Assembly: GCF_001426945.1 (NCBI RefSeq)
Contig: NZ_LMFS01000001.1
Location: 227,412 to 291,411 of the forward strand
Source: Pseudolabrys sp. Root1462
Lineage (GTDB): Bacteria; Pseudomonadota; Alphaproteobacteria; Rhizobiales; Xanthobacteraceae
DNA length: 64,000 nucleotides
Direction: 5' to 3'
Shown one piece after another: positions 47,126 to 57,137 of this stretch. A program made the position numbers and the translations under genes. Each line of letters begins with the position of its first letter. Position 1 is the stretch's first letter. The notes under the pieces are model-generated. The model worked only from the letters and a program-made list of their open reading frames with translations. It had not been told where the DNA came from and searched no databases.

Positions 47126-47208
47126 TGGCTCCTCCCGGTAAGCCATAATGAAATGGCCGGGACGAGCCCGGCCATCACAATCGCTTTATCGGCGGAAGCA
47201 GCGGAAGC

Positions 47209-47682
47209 CTACTTCCACTCCACCTTCTTGATTTCGTAGCCCTTGGCGCCGCCGGGAGCGTTGACTTCGATCGACGCGCCCTTGGCCTTGCCGATCAGCG
47301 CCTTCGCCATCGGCGAGGTGACCGAAATCTTGCCGGCCTTGGCATTGGCTTCCGGCTCGCCGACGATCTGCCACACCTTCCTCTCTTCGGTGTCCTCGTC
47401 GATCAGCGTTACGGTGGCGCCGAAGGTGATGGTGTCGCCCGAAAGCTTCGACACGTCGATGACGTCGGCGCGCGCCAGCTTGTCCTCGAGTTCGGCGATC
47501 GCGCCCTCGTTCAGCGACTGCTGCTCCTTCGCCGCATGATATTCGGCGTTCTCCGACAGGTCGCCATGCGAGCGCGCCTCGGTGATCTGCTGGATGATGC
47601 GCGGCCTCTCGACCGACTGGCGGTGCTTGAGCTCTTCCTCCAGCACGGCGTAGCCCGCGGCGGTCATCGGAATCTTATCCAT
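47209..47682 (-). CDS. greA: Transcription elongation factor GreA
   Basis: The 157-residue protein starts at [20 protein letters not shown], the canonical GreA opening. The acidic tip of the coiled coil is visible in [20 protein letters not shown], and the C-terminal FKBP-like domain in [19 protein letters not shown] and [17 protein letters not shown]. It rescues backtracked RNA polymerase by stimulating RNA cleavage. An in-frame extension upstream is not protein-like. It lies downstream of carB on the same strand, a common order in the group. Confidence 0.97.
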   Translation of the reverse strand: MDKIPMTAAGYAVLEEELKHRQSVERPRIIQQITEARSHGDLSENAEYHAAKEQQSLNEGAIAELEDKLARADVIDVSKLSGDTITFGATVTLIDEDTEERKVWQIVGEPEANAKAGKISVTSPMAKALIGKAKGASIEVNAPGGAKGYEIKKVEWK

Positions 47683-47937
47683 CGTCTCTTCTCCTCCCGG
47701 CGGCCCTGCGTCGGTCCGATCTGGGATCGATCCGGCGGCGCCAAGCCTTTCCATCGAAAACGGCCGAACCCTTGCGGGGCGGCCCATCGTGATTGGACTC
47801 CGGGCACGGTATCCCGCTCCGGAGTCCCTCGAATCCTCACACCGACAAAACACTGACAAGCCGCGGCGAGCTTTGAGGCTCGCCCGCGACCGTCGGATCT
47901 GCCGGCCTTACGCGTACCGTCTGCCGGAAAGGCCTGT

Positions 47938-50900
47938 TCAGCCCCGCCCGGTAAAATAGCTTTGCAGCGCGCGGACCTCGAGGTCGCCCCCGAGATAGGC
48001 TTTTATGCCTTGCGCAGCCGCGACGGCACCTGAAAGAGTGGTGTAGTACGGCACTTTATGCAAGAGGGCGGCATGGCGCAGGGAGCGGCTATCGGACAGC
48101 GCCGCGGCGCCCTCGGTGGTATTGAAGACGAGCTGCACACCGCCGTTCTTGATCGCATCGACGATATGCGGCCGGCCTTCCAGAACTTTGTTGATCTTGG
48201 ACGCTTCGACGCCGTGTTCGGCCAGATAGCGCTGGGTTCCGGACGTCGCGATGCATTTGAAGCCGAGTGACGTCAAAAGCTTGATCGACGGCAGGATGCG
48301 CGCCTTGTCGCCGTCGCGCACCGACACGAACACCGTGCCGGATCGCGGCAGGATGGTGCCACCGCCGATCTGGCTCTTGGCGAAGGCGGTGTCGAACGTC
48401 ATGTCGAGACCCATGACTTCGCCGGTCGACTTCATTTCCGGGCCGAGCACGGTATCGACGCCGGGGAAACGCGCGAACGGGAACACGGATTCCTTGACGG
48501 CCTGGTGCTTGTAAACCGGCTGTTTGAGCTTGAAGCTCGCCAGGCTTTCGCCGGCCATGATGCGCGAGGCGATCTTGGCAACGGGCAGTCCGATCACCTT
48601 GGCGACGAAAGGAACGGTGCGCGATGCGCGCGGGTTCACTTCCAGCACATAGATGTCGCCGTCCTTGATGGCATACTGCACATTCATCAGCCCGCCAACG
48701 TTGAGCGCGAGCGCCAGTTCCCGTGTCTGCCGCTCGAGTTCGGCGATCATGTCTTTTGACAGCGAGTGCGGCGGCAGCGCGCAGGCCGAGTCACCCGAAT
48801 GAATGCCGGCTTCCTCGATGTGTTCCATGATGCCGGCGATGAAAGTGTCCTTGCCGTCGGCCAGGCAGTCGACGTCGACTTCGGTGGCGTCCGACAGGTA
48901 GCTGTCGATCAGCAGCGGGCTCTTGGCCGACACCACAAGTTCGGACGGCTTGTCGAGCGTCGCGGCAAGCCGCTGCACATAGCGGTCGAGATGGGCGCCG
49001 TCGCGCACGATCTCCATGCCGCGGCCGCCGAGCACGTTCGACGGCCGGATCACGACCGGATAGCCGATCTTGTCGGCGATCTCGCGCATGGCCGTGAGCG
49101 ATGTCGCGATGCCGTTGGCCGGCTGGCGGATCTTGAGCTTGTCGATCAGCTTCTTGAAACGGTCGCGGTCTTCGGCGAGGTCGATGGCATCCGGCGAGGT
49201 GCCGAGGATCGGCACATTGGCCTTCTCCAGCGCACTGGCCAACTTCAGCGGCGTCTGGCCGCCGAACTGCACGATGACGCCGTGCAGCGTGCCCTTCGAA
49301 CGCTCGACGTCGATGATCTCGATGACGTCTTCCGGCGTCAGCGGCTCGAAATACAATCGGTCCGAGGTGTCGTAGTCGGTCGACACCGTCTCCGGATTGC
49401 AGTTGACCATGATGGTCTCGTAGCCGGCATCCTTCAGCGCGAAGCAGGCGTGGCAGCAGCAGTAGTCGAATTCGATGCCCTGGCCGATGCGGTTCGGACC
49501 GCCGCCGAGGATGACGACCTTCTTCTTGTCCGATGGCCGCGCCTCGTTGGCCATATGGCCGGCGAAGGCGGTCTCGTAGGTCGAATACATGTAGGCGGTC
49601 GGTGAGGCGAACTCGGCCGCGCAGGTATCGATGCGCTTGTAGACCGGACGCACGTCGAGCTTGCGGCGTGCCGCGCTGACATCTTCGTCGGTCTTGCCGG
49701 TCAGCTTGCCGAGACGCTTGTCGGAGAAGCCCATGGCCTTGAGACGGCGGAACGCGCCCGCGGTCGGCGGCAGGCCCTTGGCCGCGATCTCGGCCTCGGC
49801 CTCGACGATGCCGCGCAGTTCACGCAGGAACCACGGGTCGATCTTGCAGGCGTTGTAGATCAGGTCGTCGCTGGCGCCGAGGCGCATCGCCTGCGCCACC
49901 TTGAGCAGGCGGTCGGGCGTCGGCGTGCCGAGCGCGGCGCGGATCGCCGCCTTGTTGTCGGTGTCGTCGAGGCCCTTTTTGTCGTCGTAACCGTCGATCC
50001 AGATCTCGTCGAGCCCGGTCAGTCCGGTCTCGAGCGAGCGCAGCGCCTTCTGCAGCGATTCCTGGAAGGTGCGGCCGATCGCCATGGCCTCGCCAACCGA
50101 TTTCATCGACGTCGTCAGCACATTCGAGGCGCCGGGGAATTTCTCGAAGGCGAAACGCGGAATCTTGGTGACGATGTAATCGATGGTCGGCTCGAACGAC
50201 GCCGGCGTCGCGCCGCCTGTGATGTCGTTGGCGATTTCGTCGAGCGTGTAGCCGACGGCGAGCTTGGCCGCGACCTTGGCGATCGGGAAGCCGGTCGCCT
50301 TCGACGCCAGCGCCGACGAGCGCGACACGCGCGGGTTCATTTCGATGACGACGAGCCGGCCATCCGCCGGATTGACGGCGAACTGCACGTTGGAGCCGCC
50401 AGTCTCGACGCCGATCTCGCGCAGCACGGCGATCGAGGCGTCGCGCATGATCTGGTATTCTTTGTCGGTCAGCGTCAGCGCCGGCGCGATGGTGATCGAG
50501 TCGCCGGTATGCACGCCCATCGGATCGACGTTCTCAATCGAGCAGATGATGATGCAGTTGTCCTTCTTGTCGCGGACAACCTCCATCTCGAATTCCTTCC
50601 AGCCGAGCACTGACTCCTCGATCAGCACTTCGTTGGTCGGCGAGGCGTCGAGACCGCCTTCGACGATCGCGAGGAATTCGGCCTTGTTGTAGGCGATGCC
50701 GCCGCCGGTGCCGCCGAGCGTGAAGGACGGGCGGATGATGGCGGGCAGACCGACATAATCGAGCGCCTGCAGCGCCTCGATCAGCGCCTGCGCCTGATAG
50801 CGCTCAGCGCGCTCGGGTTCGCCCTTTCTCCAGCCGAGTTCGAAGTCGGCCAGCAGGCGTTTCTTTTCGTCGTCGGCGACCTTGCGGCCGATAATCTCGT

Positions 50901-51414
50901 CGCGCTGCGCCTTGTAGGTCTCGCGGTCCTGGCGCTTGAGTTCGGAGGCATTGGCCAGCTTGGAGCGCGGCGTCTCCAGGCCGATCTTGGTCATGGCCTC
51001 GCGGAACAGTGCGCGGTCCTCGGCCTTGTCGATGGCATCGGCGGTGGCGCCGATCATCTGCACGTCGAACTTCTCGAGCGTGCCGAGCCGGCGCAGCGAC
51101 AGCGCGCAGTTCAGCGCGGTCTGCCCGCCCATGGTCGGCAGCAGCGCGAAGCCGCCCGGCAGGACGTTGCGCTCCTTCTCGATGATCTTGGCGACGATCT
51201 CGGGAGTGATCGGTTCGATATAGGTGGCGTCGGCAAGATCAGGATCGGTCATGATCGTCGCCGGGTTCGAGTTCACCAGGACGACGCGGTAGCCTTCTTC
51301 CTTGAGGGCCTTGCAGGCTTGCGTGCCGGAATAGTCGAACTCACAGGCCTGGCCGATCACGATCGGCCCGGCGCCGATGATCATCACGGTCTTGATGTCG
51401 GTGCGTTTGGGCAT
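47938..51414 (-). CDS. carB: Carbamoyl-phosphate synthase large subunit
   Basis: The 1158-residue protein starts at [20 protein letters not shown]. It has two ATP-grasp halves, each with its PreATP-grasp motif ([15 protein letters not shown] and [15 protein letters not shown]), the [10 protein letters not shown] and [10 protein letters not shown] loops, and a C-terminal MGS-like allosteric domain (~1020-1150). It makes carbamoyl phosphate for arginine and pyrimidine synthesis with CarA, whose gene lies 9 kb upstream. It is a few dozen residues longer than the E. coli enzyme, with insertions at ~165-210. A terminator-like hairpin lies in its leader. Confidence 0.97.
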   Translation of the reverse strand: MPKRTDIKTVMIIGAGPIVIGQACEFDYSGTQACKALKEEGYRVVLVNSNPATIMTDPDLADATYIEPITPEIVAKIIEKERNVLPGGFALLPTMGGQTALNCALSLRRLGTLEKFDVQMIGATADAIDKAEDRALFREAMTKIGLETPRSKLANASELKRQDRETYKAQRDEIIGRKVADDEKKRLLADFELGWRKGEPERAERYQAQALIEALQALDYVGLPAIIRPSFTLGGTGGGIAYNKAEFLAIVEGGLDASPTNEVLIEESVLGWKEFEMEVVRDKKDNCIIICSIENVDPMGVHTGDSITIAPALTLTDKEYQIMRDASIAVLREIGVETGGSNVQFAVNPADGRLVVIEMNPRVSRSSALASKATGFPIAKVAAKLAVGYTLDEIANDITGGATPASFEPTIDYIVTKIPRFAFEKFPGASNVLTTSMKSVGEAMAIGRTFQESLQKALRSLETGLTGLDEIWIDGYDDKKGLDDTDNKAAIRAALGTPTPDRLLKVAQAMRLGASDDLIYNACKIDPWFLRELRGIVEAEAEIAAKGLPPTAGAFRRLKAMGFSDKRLGKLTGKTDEDVSAARRKLDVRPVYKRIDTCAAEFASPTAYMYSTYETAFAGHMANEARPSDKKKVVILGGGPNRIGQGIEFDYCCCHACFALKDAGYETIMVNCNPETVSTDYDTSDRLYFEPLTPEDVIEIIDVERSKGTLHGVIVQFGGQTPLKLASALEKANVPILGTSPDAIDLAEDRDRFKKLIDKLKIRQPANGIATSLTAMREIADKIGYPVVIRPSNVLGGRGMEIVRDGAHLDRYVQRLAATLDKPSELVVSAKSPLLIDSYLSDATEVDVDCLADGKDTFIAGIMEHIEEAGIHSGDSACALPPHSLSKDMIAELERQTRELALALNVGGLMNVQYAIKDGDIYVLEVNPRASRTVPFVAKVIGLPVAKIASRIMAGESLASFKLKQPVYKHQAVKESVFPFARFPGVDTVLGPEMKSTGEVMGLDMTFDTAFAKSQIGGGTILPRSGTVFVSVRDGDKARILPSIKLLTSLGFKCIATSGTQRYLAEHGVEASKINKVLEGRPHIVDAIKNGGVQLVFNTTEGAAALSDSRSLRHAALLHKVPYYTTLSGAVAAAQGIKAYLGGDLEVRALQSYFTGRG

Positions 51415-51445
51415 TCGGAAGTATCGGCTCCCGGAAACTGGGCAC

Positions 51446-51470
51446 AAAAAAAGGGCGCGCTTTCGCGCGC
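51446..51470 (-). terminator. Terminator-like hairpin in the carB leader (possible attenuator)
   Basis: On the minus strand a GCGCGC/GCGCGC stem with loop GAAA is followed by CC and seven T, ending about 30 bases before the carB start. Another hairpin-capable stretch (GGCTGA/TCAGCC, near 51475-51497) lies just upstream. The position suggests premature termination control of carB, or an end for an upstream transcript that I cannot identify. Confidence 0.5.
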
Positions 51471-52059
51471 TTTCTGGCTGAGAAAACCCGGTCAGCCGGC
51501 CGGAAAGCGCAAATCGAGAAGGTGAGAGGCCAGCAGGCCGTGCGGGGTGCTTAGACCAGAATCGCCGAGGGGGGAAGCCTTTAGAGCCCCTCCGGCCACA
51601 GCATTTCCCGGCCGCCGGCCCGGGGCCAGGGCGTTGATTTGGCGAAACTTTGGCGCGAATTTTCGATTCTACCGTGCGGCGCCCGTCTTTACACCGCGCT
51701 TATCGGGGCTCGGGTCAATCCATATGGATTTCCTACGCAGCGGGGCGGCATCGTTGCTGGATGGCATTTCGTGCGCTTCTCGAGCGGCCGGCGCGGTCCA
51801 GCGTCGGGCCGGAGCATCAGTCGGTTGGTCATGAGGAAGCGCCATCCCGCACGAGCGGGGCCACGCTGCCGCCCGTGTTGCGCTTCGCGGTCATGCGTGA
51901 TCGGAGCGACCGTAACAGCGCCGCCGCGCGCCGCGCGTCGTTCACATTGTTCGTGCGCGCCAGCATCGGCATCGGCGACGCCATCGTTTCGCATGACAGC
52001 CTCACGCGCCACGCGGAACCTTCGCTCATGCGGGCACTTGGTACTGACGCTCAAACGGG
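51471..52059. other. Divergent intergenic region between carB and corA
   Basis: About 590 GC-rich bases should hold the leftward carB promoter and the rightward corA promoter. Several overlapping open frames (for example 51650-52063 on the plus strand and 51829-52029 on the minus strand) exist, as expected from GC content. None has a ribosome site, a family match or protein-like composition that I trust. No repeat or RNA gene is seen. Confidence 0.45.
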
Positions 52060-53097
52060 GTGACGCCGGTGACTGTGACCGCCTTTCCAAAAGTCGAGCG
52101 CCATCCGGCAACGGCGGCGACGCAAGAGCCCGGCGTGGTCGCGGCCAGCGTCTATGCAAACGGCCGCCGCGTCGGCGATATCTCCATCGATGAGGCCGGC
52201 GCCTGGGCCCAGAAGCAGGGACATGTCGTCTGGATCGGCCTGCACGAGCCGAGCACGGAATTGCTCGAACGCGTCTCCGGGCAGTTTCAGCTGCATCCGC
52301 TGGCCATCGAAGACGCCAGCAAAGCGCACCAGCATCCGAAGGTCGAGCAATATGGCGATGCGCTATTCATCGTCGCCCGCACCGCGCAACTGGAGGGCGA
52401 GCACATCGCCTTCGGCGAAACGCATCTGTTCGTCGGCCACGGCTTCGTGCTGTCGGTGCGTCATGGCGCTTCGACTTCGTACACGAAAGTCCGCGAACGC
52501 TGCGAGTCGTGCCCTGGCTCGCTCGCGCTAGGCGAAGACTACATCCTCTACGCCATCCTCGATTTCATCGTCGACAATTACCGCCCGGTGATCGACGCCA
52601 TTCAAAGCGAGGTCGATGAACTGGAGGAAGATGTGCTCAAGCGCTCGCGCGCGCGCCACCATTTCGACGACCTGTACCGGCTGCGCCGCGATCTCCTGCG
52701 CATGCGCCGCGCCGTCGGACCGGTGAGCGAGGTGTGCAAGCGGCTCCAGCACTCCGACCTGATCTCGCTCGACAAGGAGATGAAGCCCTTGTTCCGCGAC
52801 GTGCTGGATCACGCCAAGCGCGCCGAGGAGGACATCGACTCGCTGCGCGAAATTCTCGCCTTCGTTTTTGAAGCCAACATGATGGCCGGCCAGGCGCAGC
52901 AGACCGACGTCGCGCGTCGGCTGGCGGCGTGGGCGGCGATCCTCGCGGTGCCGACGGCCGTGGCCGGCATCTACGGCATGAATTTCAAGAACATGCCGGA
53001 GCTCGACTGGCGGTACGGTTATTATGGCGTGATTGCGCTGATCTTAAGCGTGTGCTCGTTCCTGTTTTTCCGGTTCAGAAAGAACGGCTGGCTCTAG
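52060..53097 (+). CDS. corA: CorA-family Mg2+/Co2+ transporter
   Basis: The 345-residue protein has the large N-terminal cytosolic domain and long stalk helix and two C-terminal membrane helices. The diagnostic pore signature GMN is in VAGIYGMNFKNMPELDW, between the helices. The start is GTG 52060; a second GTG a few codons later is possible. It imports divalent metals down the membrane potential as a pentamer. It is monocistronic and rightward. Confidence 0.93.
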   Translation: MTPVTVTAFPKVERHPATAATQEPGVVAASVYANGRRVGDISIDEAGAWAQKQGHVVWIGLHEPSTELLERVSGQFQLHPLAIEDASKAHQHPKVEQYGDALFIVARTAQLEGEHIAFGETHLFVGHGFVLSVRHGASTSYTKVRERCESCPGSLALGEDYILYAILDFIVDNYRPVIDAIQSEVDELEEDVLKRSRARHHFDDLYRLRRDLLRMRRAVGPVSEVCKRLQHSDLISLDKEMKPLFRDVLDHAKRAEEDIDSLREILAFVFEANMMAGQAQQTDVARRLAAWAAILAVPTAVAGIYGMNFKNMPELDWRYGYYGVIALILSVCSFLFFRFRKNGWL

Positions 53098-53208
53098 ACG
53101 GCCCCGCGCCATGCGCTGCCCGCGGTCGAACAGGGCCGGTTTGCGCCCGGCTAATGCTCCGCGCCCTTCCTTCATGAAACCTTGGCGGCTGTTGCCCGTT
53201 CTTGTTGG

Positions 53209-54075
53209 ATGGGCACGTTCTGGCGGCAAATTCTTGTCCGCACCTACTTTCAGATCAACGACGACCGGCTGTTGGCGCTCGCCGCCGGCGTCGTGTTCTA
53301 TGGCCTGCTCGCTCTTTTTCCGGCGATCACTGCGCTGGTGTCGAGCTATGCGCTGTTCGCCGATGCGACGACCATCGGCAGCCATCTCAATCTGATTGCG
53401 CCGATGATGCCGGCGAGCGCTTTCTCCATCGTCGCCGAGCAAGTCACGCGCATTGTCACCCGCACCACCGGCGACCTGAGTTTCACGTTCCTGCTTGGCC
53501 TGGCGTTGGCCATCTGGAGCGCTAATGCCGGGCTTAAGGCGATCATCGACGCCCTCAACATTGTCTACGGCGTGAAGGAGCAGCGCTCCTTCATTCGCCT
53601 TAACCTGGTGTCGCTCGCTTTCACCGTCGGCGCGCTGGCGGCGATGCTGACCGCTTTTGCCGCCATCGTCATCGTGCCGGTGATCCTGTCGTATCTGCCA
53701 TTCTACGGTTACGACGTGACGCTGCTGCCGCTGCTACGCTGGCCGGCGCTCTTTGTCATCGTCATGCTGGGGCTGGCAGTGCTGTACCGCTTCGGTCCGG
53801 ACCGCCGACCGGCGCGCTGGCAAATCATCAGCCCGGGCGTGGTTTTCGCCACCGTGGCGTGGCTCGCCGGATCAGCGCTGCTGTCTTGGTATCTGGCGAG
53901 TTTCGCCGACTACGACGCGACCTATGGTTCGCTCGGCGCGGGCATTGGCTTGATGATGTGGCTGTGGATGAGCGCGATCGTCGTGCTGGTTGGTGCGGAA
54001 CTCAATTCCGAGATCGACAATGCCCGACGCGCCGTGCCGCGCACCGACGAGGACGGCATCGGCACACCATCCTGA
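53209..54075 (+). CDS. YihY/BrkB family inner membrane protein
   Basis: The 288-residue protein starts at MGTFWRQILVRTYFQINDDR and shows the family start RLLALAAGVVFYGLLALFPA. Six hydrophobic helices follow, with the AIWSANAGLKAIIDALNIVYG block and a final helix near LMMWLWMSAIVVLVGAELN. The family was once called RNase BN by mistake and has an uncertain transport or assembly role. An in-frame TTG at 53182 is an alternative start; neither has a strong ribosome site. It converges with the zinc-ribbon gene. Confidence 0.85.
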   Translation: MGTFWRQILVRTYFQINDDRLLALAAGVVFYGLLALFPAITALVSSYALFADATTIGSHLNLIAPMMPASAFSIVAEQVTRIVTRTTGDLSFTFLLGLALAIWSANAGLKAIIDALNIVYGVKEQRSFIRLNLVSLAFTVGALAAMLTAFAAIVIVPVILSYLPFYGYDVTLLPLLRWPALFVIVMLGLAVLYRFGPDRRPARWQIISPGVVFATVAWLAGSALLSWYLASFADYDATYGSLGAGIGLMMWLWMSAIVVLVGAELNSEIDNARRAVPRTDEDGIGTPS

Positions 54076-54079
54076 GGGC

Positions 54080-54286
54080 CTACATCGCCCGCTGTTCGTG
54101 CCCGCAATCCTTGCACTTGTACATGACGCGGGTCTCGCCAACCTTGGCGTTCACCTTGTTGACCGCGCCGCATTTCCCGCACTTGGTCTCGATGCGGGTA
54201 TCGACCTGCTTGACCGCGAGACCCTTGCGCTCCATCGCCTCGCGCATCAGGCGCTCGGCCTCCGCACGCTGTTCCTGTTTCGACAT
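54080..54286 (-). CDS. Small zinc-ribbon protein
   Basis: The 68-residue protein has a helical, charged N-terminus (MSKQEQRAEAERLMREAMER) and two CxxC pairs, CGKC and CKDC, spaced as a zinc ribbon. It may bind nucleic acid or protein. I do not know a specific function. Its stop lies 4 bases from the end of the convergent YihY gene. Confidence 0.75.
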   Translation of the reverse strand: MSKQEQRAEAERLMREAMERKGLAVKQVDTRIETKCGKCGAVNKVNAKVGETRVMYKCKDCGHEQRAM

Positions 54287-54358
54287 GTCGCCTGCCTGCT
54301 ACCCGGTAAAAGCCGCCCGGGTCTTACTATCCGCTCCGCGCCGTGTCCATGATCTGCC

Positions 54359-54730
54359 TCAGCTTTTAGCGTGGGCAAGCTTTGCGTATTTGACGAGGTT
54401 CTCCGGCACCGGGACGCGCATGCCCAGGAGGTGGAAGCTCAGCGTCTTGCCGTGGGAATCGAGGTTGAGCGCCTGGGTGACGCCGCCATCCAGCACGTCG
54501 TCGAGCACGAAATTGAGGGCATACATCTTCGGCAACAGGTAGCGCTTCACCGACGACGGCTTGCGCCAGGCGAAGCGCTTCGCCACCGCGGCTTCGGTGA
54601 CCTGCGCGGCGAGCAACGGGTACAGCGCCGGGTCGTAGGCGATCAGCGAGATGTTGAGCCGGTTGCCCTTGTCGCCGGTGCGGGCGTGGGCGATGGCGTG
54701 CAGTTGCATCTCCGTCGTGGAATCAACCAT
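54359..54730 (-). CDS. AtuA-associated small protein (ferredoxin-fold-like domain)
   Basis: The 123-residue protein starts at MVDSTTEMQLHAIAHARTGD. The block HARTGDKGNRLNISLIAY and the later LPKMYALNFVLDDVLDGG match the small domain fused to, or encoded after, DUF1446/AtuA proteins. Its ATG lies 8 bases inside the end of the AtuA gene, so the two are coupled and probably form one complex. A longer in-frame reading upstream is only the shadow of AtuA. Confidence 0.85.
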   Translation of the reverse strand: MVDSTTEMQLHAIAHARTGDKGNRLNISLIAYDPALYPLLAAQVTEAAVAKRFAWRKPSSVKRYLLPKMYALNFVLDDVLDGGVTQALNLDSHGKTLSFHLLGMRVPVPENLVKYAKLAHAKS

Positions 54731-56081
54731 TACGCACCTCCACGACCTCGACCTTGGGCCGCACCGCGCTGCGCGGGATGAAGCAAGAAGTCGCGGCGAT
54801 GCGCGGCCGCAGCGACAGGCGGATGCCGCCGCCGGCTGCCGGTCCGGCGCAATACAAGGCCTCGACCTCCTGCAGGCCGCGCTCGACCAGCGCCTTGTCG
54901 TTGCCGGCAAAGGCGACGCGCAGGCGCACGTCGTTGGTCGGCTCGCCGAAACCGTCGAGTTCGCTCCAGGCGTGCCCAGAGTCGTCGGCCAGCACGCTGA
55001 GCACGCCGATGATATCGCAGCGGATGCGGATGTCCTTCGGGCTGCGCTTGCGCACCACGTCGGCGGCAAGGCGCGCCCGCGCCAGCGCATTGGGGCCGTG
55101 ATAGGAAATCTCGCCTTCGGCGATATAGCCGCCATCGTAGCAGACGGTGACCTTGAGCGTGTCCGGCCGCTTGTGGCCGGTGATGCCATCGACACGAACG
55201 CGGTCGCCTCCGAGTTCGACGATCGAGGCGTTGCTGATATCGGCGGAGACGTCGGGCGTCAGATAGGCCGCCGGGTCGTGCACCTCGTAGAGCAGTTGCT
55301 CGGCGACAGTGCGCCGGTCTACCAGACCGCCGCCCTGCGCCTTGCCGATGACGAAGCCGCCATCGCGGCCGATGCTGGCGATTGGAAAACCGATATTTTC
55401 CGGCTGCGGCACGTCCTTGAAACCGGGGTCGGCGAAATAACCGCCGGTGACCTGCGCGCCGCATTCGAGCAGATGGCCGGCCATGGTGCCTTGGCCGAGG
55501 CGGTGCCAGTCGTCATAGCTCCAGCCGAAGGCATGGATGAGCGGCGCCAGCGTCAGCGATGGGTCGGCGACGCGGCCGGTGACGACGACATCGGCGCCTT
55601 CACCCAGGGCTTCGACAAGCGGCGTGGCGCCGAGATAGGCGTTGGCCGACACCAGCAGCTTGGCGTCGGGCAGGTCGTTGCTCGACGCGCGCAGCACCTC
55701 GATGCCTTCCGGCCCGAGCATGTCGTCACCGGTGACCACGCCGATCCGGACCGTTGTCCCGAGTTCGGTGGCGAGATCGCCGATCACCTTGGCGGCGGCC
55801 GGCGGATTGCCGGCGCCGAAATTGCCGATGATGGCGATCTTCGATTGCACGCAGTCCTTCAGCACCGGCGTCAGCAGCGGCTTCAACTTCGGTTCATAGC
55901 CGAGGTCAGGATTGTCGCGGCGGCGAAGTTGCGCCAGCGCCAGAGTGCGTTCGCCAAGCGTTTCGAAGATGATGGCCGCGCGTTCGCCGGACGCCTTGAG
56001 GTCACGCACCACGGCAATCGGCGCATCGATGCGGTCGCCGGAATAACCAGCGCCGGCGCCGATCAGCATTCGCTCCACCAT
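54723..56081 (-). CDS. AtuA/DUF1446 family protein (acyclic terpene utilization type)
   Basis: The 452-residue protein starts with a Gly-rich loop, LIGAGAGYSGDRIDAPI, and has the DUF1446 features IIGNFGAGNPPAAAKVI and VVVTGRVADPSLTLAPLIHA. AtuA acts in citronellol and geraniol breakdown in Pseudomonas, but most homologues, including this one without other atu genes nearby, have unknown substrates. With the small partner gene it forms a two-gene leftward unit. Confidence 0.88.
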   Translation of the reverse strand: MVERMLIGAGAGYSGDRIDAPIAVVRDLKASGERAAIIFETLGERTLALAQLRRRDNPDLGYEPKLKPLLTPVLKDCVQSKIAIIGNFGAGNPPAAAKVIGDLATELGTTVRIGVVTGDDMLGPEGIEVLRASSNDLPDAKLLVSANAYLGATPLVEALGEGADVVVTGRVADPSLTLAPLIHAFGWSYDDWHRLGQGTMAGHLLECGAQVTGGYFADPGFKDVPQPENIGFPIASIGRDGGFVIGKAQGGGLVDRRTVAEQLLYEVHDPAAYLTPDVSADISNASIVELGGDRVRVDGITGHKRPDTLKVTVCYDGGYIAEGEISYHGPNALARARLAADVVRKRSPKDIRIRCDIIGVLSVLADDSGHAWSELDGFGEPTNDVRLRVAFAGNDKALVERGLQEVEALYCAGPAAGGGIRLSLRPRIAATSCFIPRSAVRPKVEVVEVRNG

Positions 56082-56157
56082 CGCGCGTCCCGTCCCGTTT
56101 TCTTGTTCGGGGCAGTGTCGCGGGTTGCGGGGCGGGAAGTCAACGAGAGGAAAAGAA

Positions 56158-56233
56158 TGGAGGCCCAGCCTGGATTTGAACCAGGGTGAAGGACCTTGCA
56201 GGGTCCTTTGCGTAATCGCTCCGCCACCGGGCC
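56158..56233 (-). tRNA. tRNA-Cys-like gene (GCA) with enlarged anticodon arm
   Basis: On the minus strand a 76-base cloverleaf ends in CCA with U73, a tRNA-Cys identity base. Acceptor (GGCCCGG/CTGGGCC), D (GCG/CGC) and T (CCTGG/CCAGG, loop TTCAAAT) arms are intact. The anticodon arm, though, is AAGGACC-CTGCAA-GGTCCTT. That is seven pairs and a six-base loop (or six pairs and eight bases) instead of 5/7/5, three bases longer than normal, and GCA stays in the loop. The D-loop also carries A where G19 is expected. It is either a variant functional tRNA or a decaying copy. I cannot see whether another tRNA-Cys exists in the genome. Confidence 0.75.
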
Positions 56234-56323
56234 ATAAGGCAAGCTTAGCCGGTCGCGATCACAAGGTCGTTAATCCGGTGCGACATTTTGGTTTTCGGTT
56301 AACGGCGGCTTTAATCGGCTAAC

Positions 56324-57016
56324 TCACGCCGGCGTCGACAGAAACGTCATTCGGTGCTGATTGTGGCCGATATTGTGAGCGGCGCGCCGCGGCGCAAAAC
56401 CAGCGGCTCTGAGTTTCGACAGCGCTTCGGCCTCCGTGTAATGCGACAGGCCGTGGGTCTTCTTCAGCGTGAAATAATCCGACACCAGGATGCGGATCAG
56501 CCCGCCGACTCCGGCCCAGAAGAAGCCGTTGGCCGCGCCGAACTTCAGCAGCGACAGCGCCGCCCAAACCGAGGCCATGCTCGGTGGTACGATGTCGCCG
56601 AGCACGAAGATGCCGGTCGGTTTGAGGAGGCGGCGGAACGTCGCCATCATGGCGTCGAGTTCCTCGCCCGTCAGATACTGCGCCACCGAGTGCAGCACGA
56701 TCATGTCGACGCTGCCGGCCGGCGTTGCCGCGGCTTCCTCGGGGTTCATCACCGACATCTTCGGGTTCGACGCATAACGCTCGCGCAAGGCGGCGCGCAC
56801 ATTCGGCGCCGCCTCGACCAAGGTCAGATGCCGGCAGGCTTCCGCGACCAGCGCGGCGGATGTGGCTTCGCCGCAGCCATAGTCCATGACGATCGCGTCG
56901 GGCGAGGGCACCAGCGCGCGGATGTCCGTGGCGATGGTCCTGTAATGGACGTCGCGGTGACGCCCATTCACATAGATCACCGAGTGCTTGAAATCGTAGA
57001 AGCTGATCCAGTCCAT
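56324..57016 (-). CDS. Class I SAM-dependent methyltransferase
   Basis: The 230-residue protein starts at MDWISFYDFKHSVIYVNGRH. Motif I is VMDYGCGEATSAALVAEA, followed by LVEAAPNVRAALR for the acidic residue that holds the ribose, and VDMIVLHSVAQYL as motif II. The C-terminal part has a hydrophobic stretch (SVWAALSLLKFGAANGFFWAG) that may sit at the membrane, as in lipid methyltransferases. The substrate is unknown. It is followed by the tRNA-Cys-like gene. Confidence 0.85.
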   Translation of the reverse strand: MDWISFYDFKHSVIYVNGRHRDVHYRTIATDIRALVPSPDAIVMDYGCGEATSAALVAEACRHLTLVEAAPNVRAALRERYASNPKMSVMNPEEAAATPAGSVDMIVLHSVAQYLTGEELDAMMATFRRLLKPTGIFVLGDIVPPSMASVWAALSLLKFGAANGFFWAGVGGLIRILVSDYFTLKKTHGLSHYTEAEALSKLRAAGFAPRRAAHNIGHNQHRMTFLSTPA

Positions 57017-57137
57017 GGCGGACGATATCCGGGCGGGCCATTGCTCAGCGGAGAGATGGCACACTCGGCAGCACGCCACAATGAGCTCAGTGGGCGATCC
57101 CCGTGGCGAGCTGCGGGCAGGCATGGGAACCCGCCGC

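Noticed and set aside
51829-52029. 66-codon open frame on the minus strand between carB and corA
   Set aside because: It starts with ATG and its composition is not absurd, but there is no ribosome site, no recognised family and several competing frames, so I left it out.
54651-56189. 512-codon open frame on the plus strand opposite the AtuA gene
   Set aside because: It is antisense to a clear DUF1446 protein. Its composition (many Asp-Val/Ala-Glu runs) is that of a reversed coding strand, and it runs through the tRNA-Cys-like gene.
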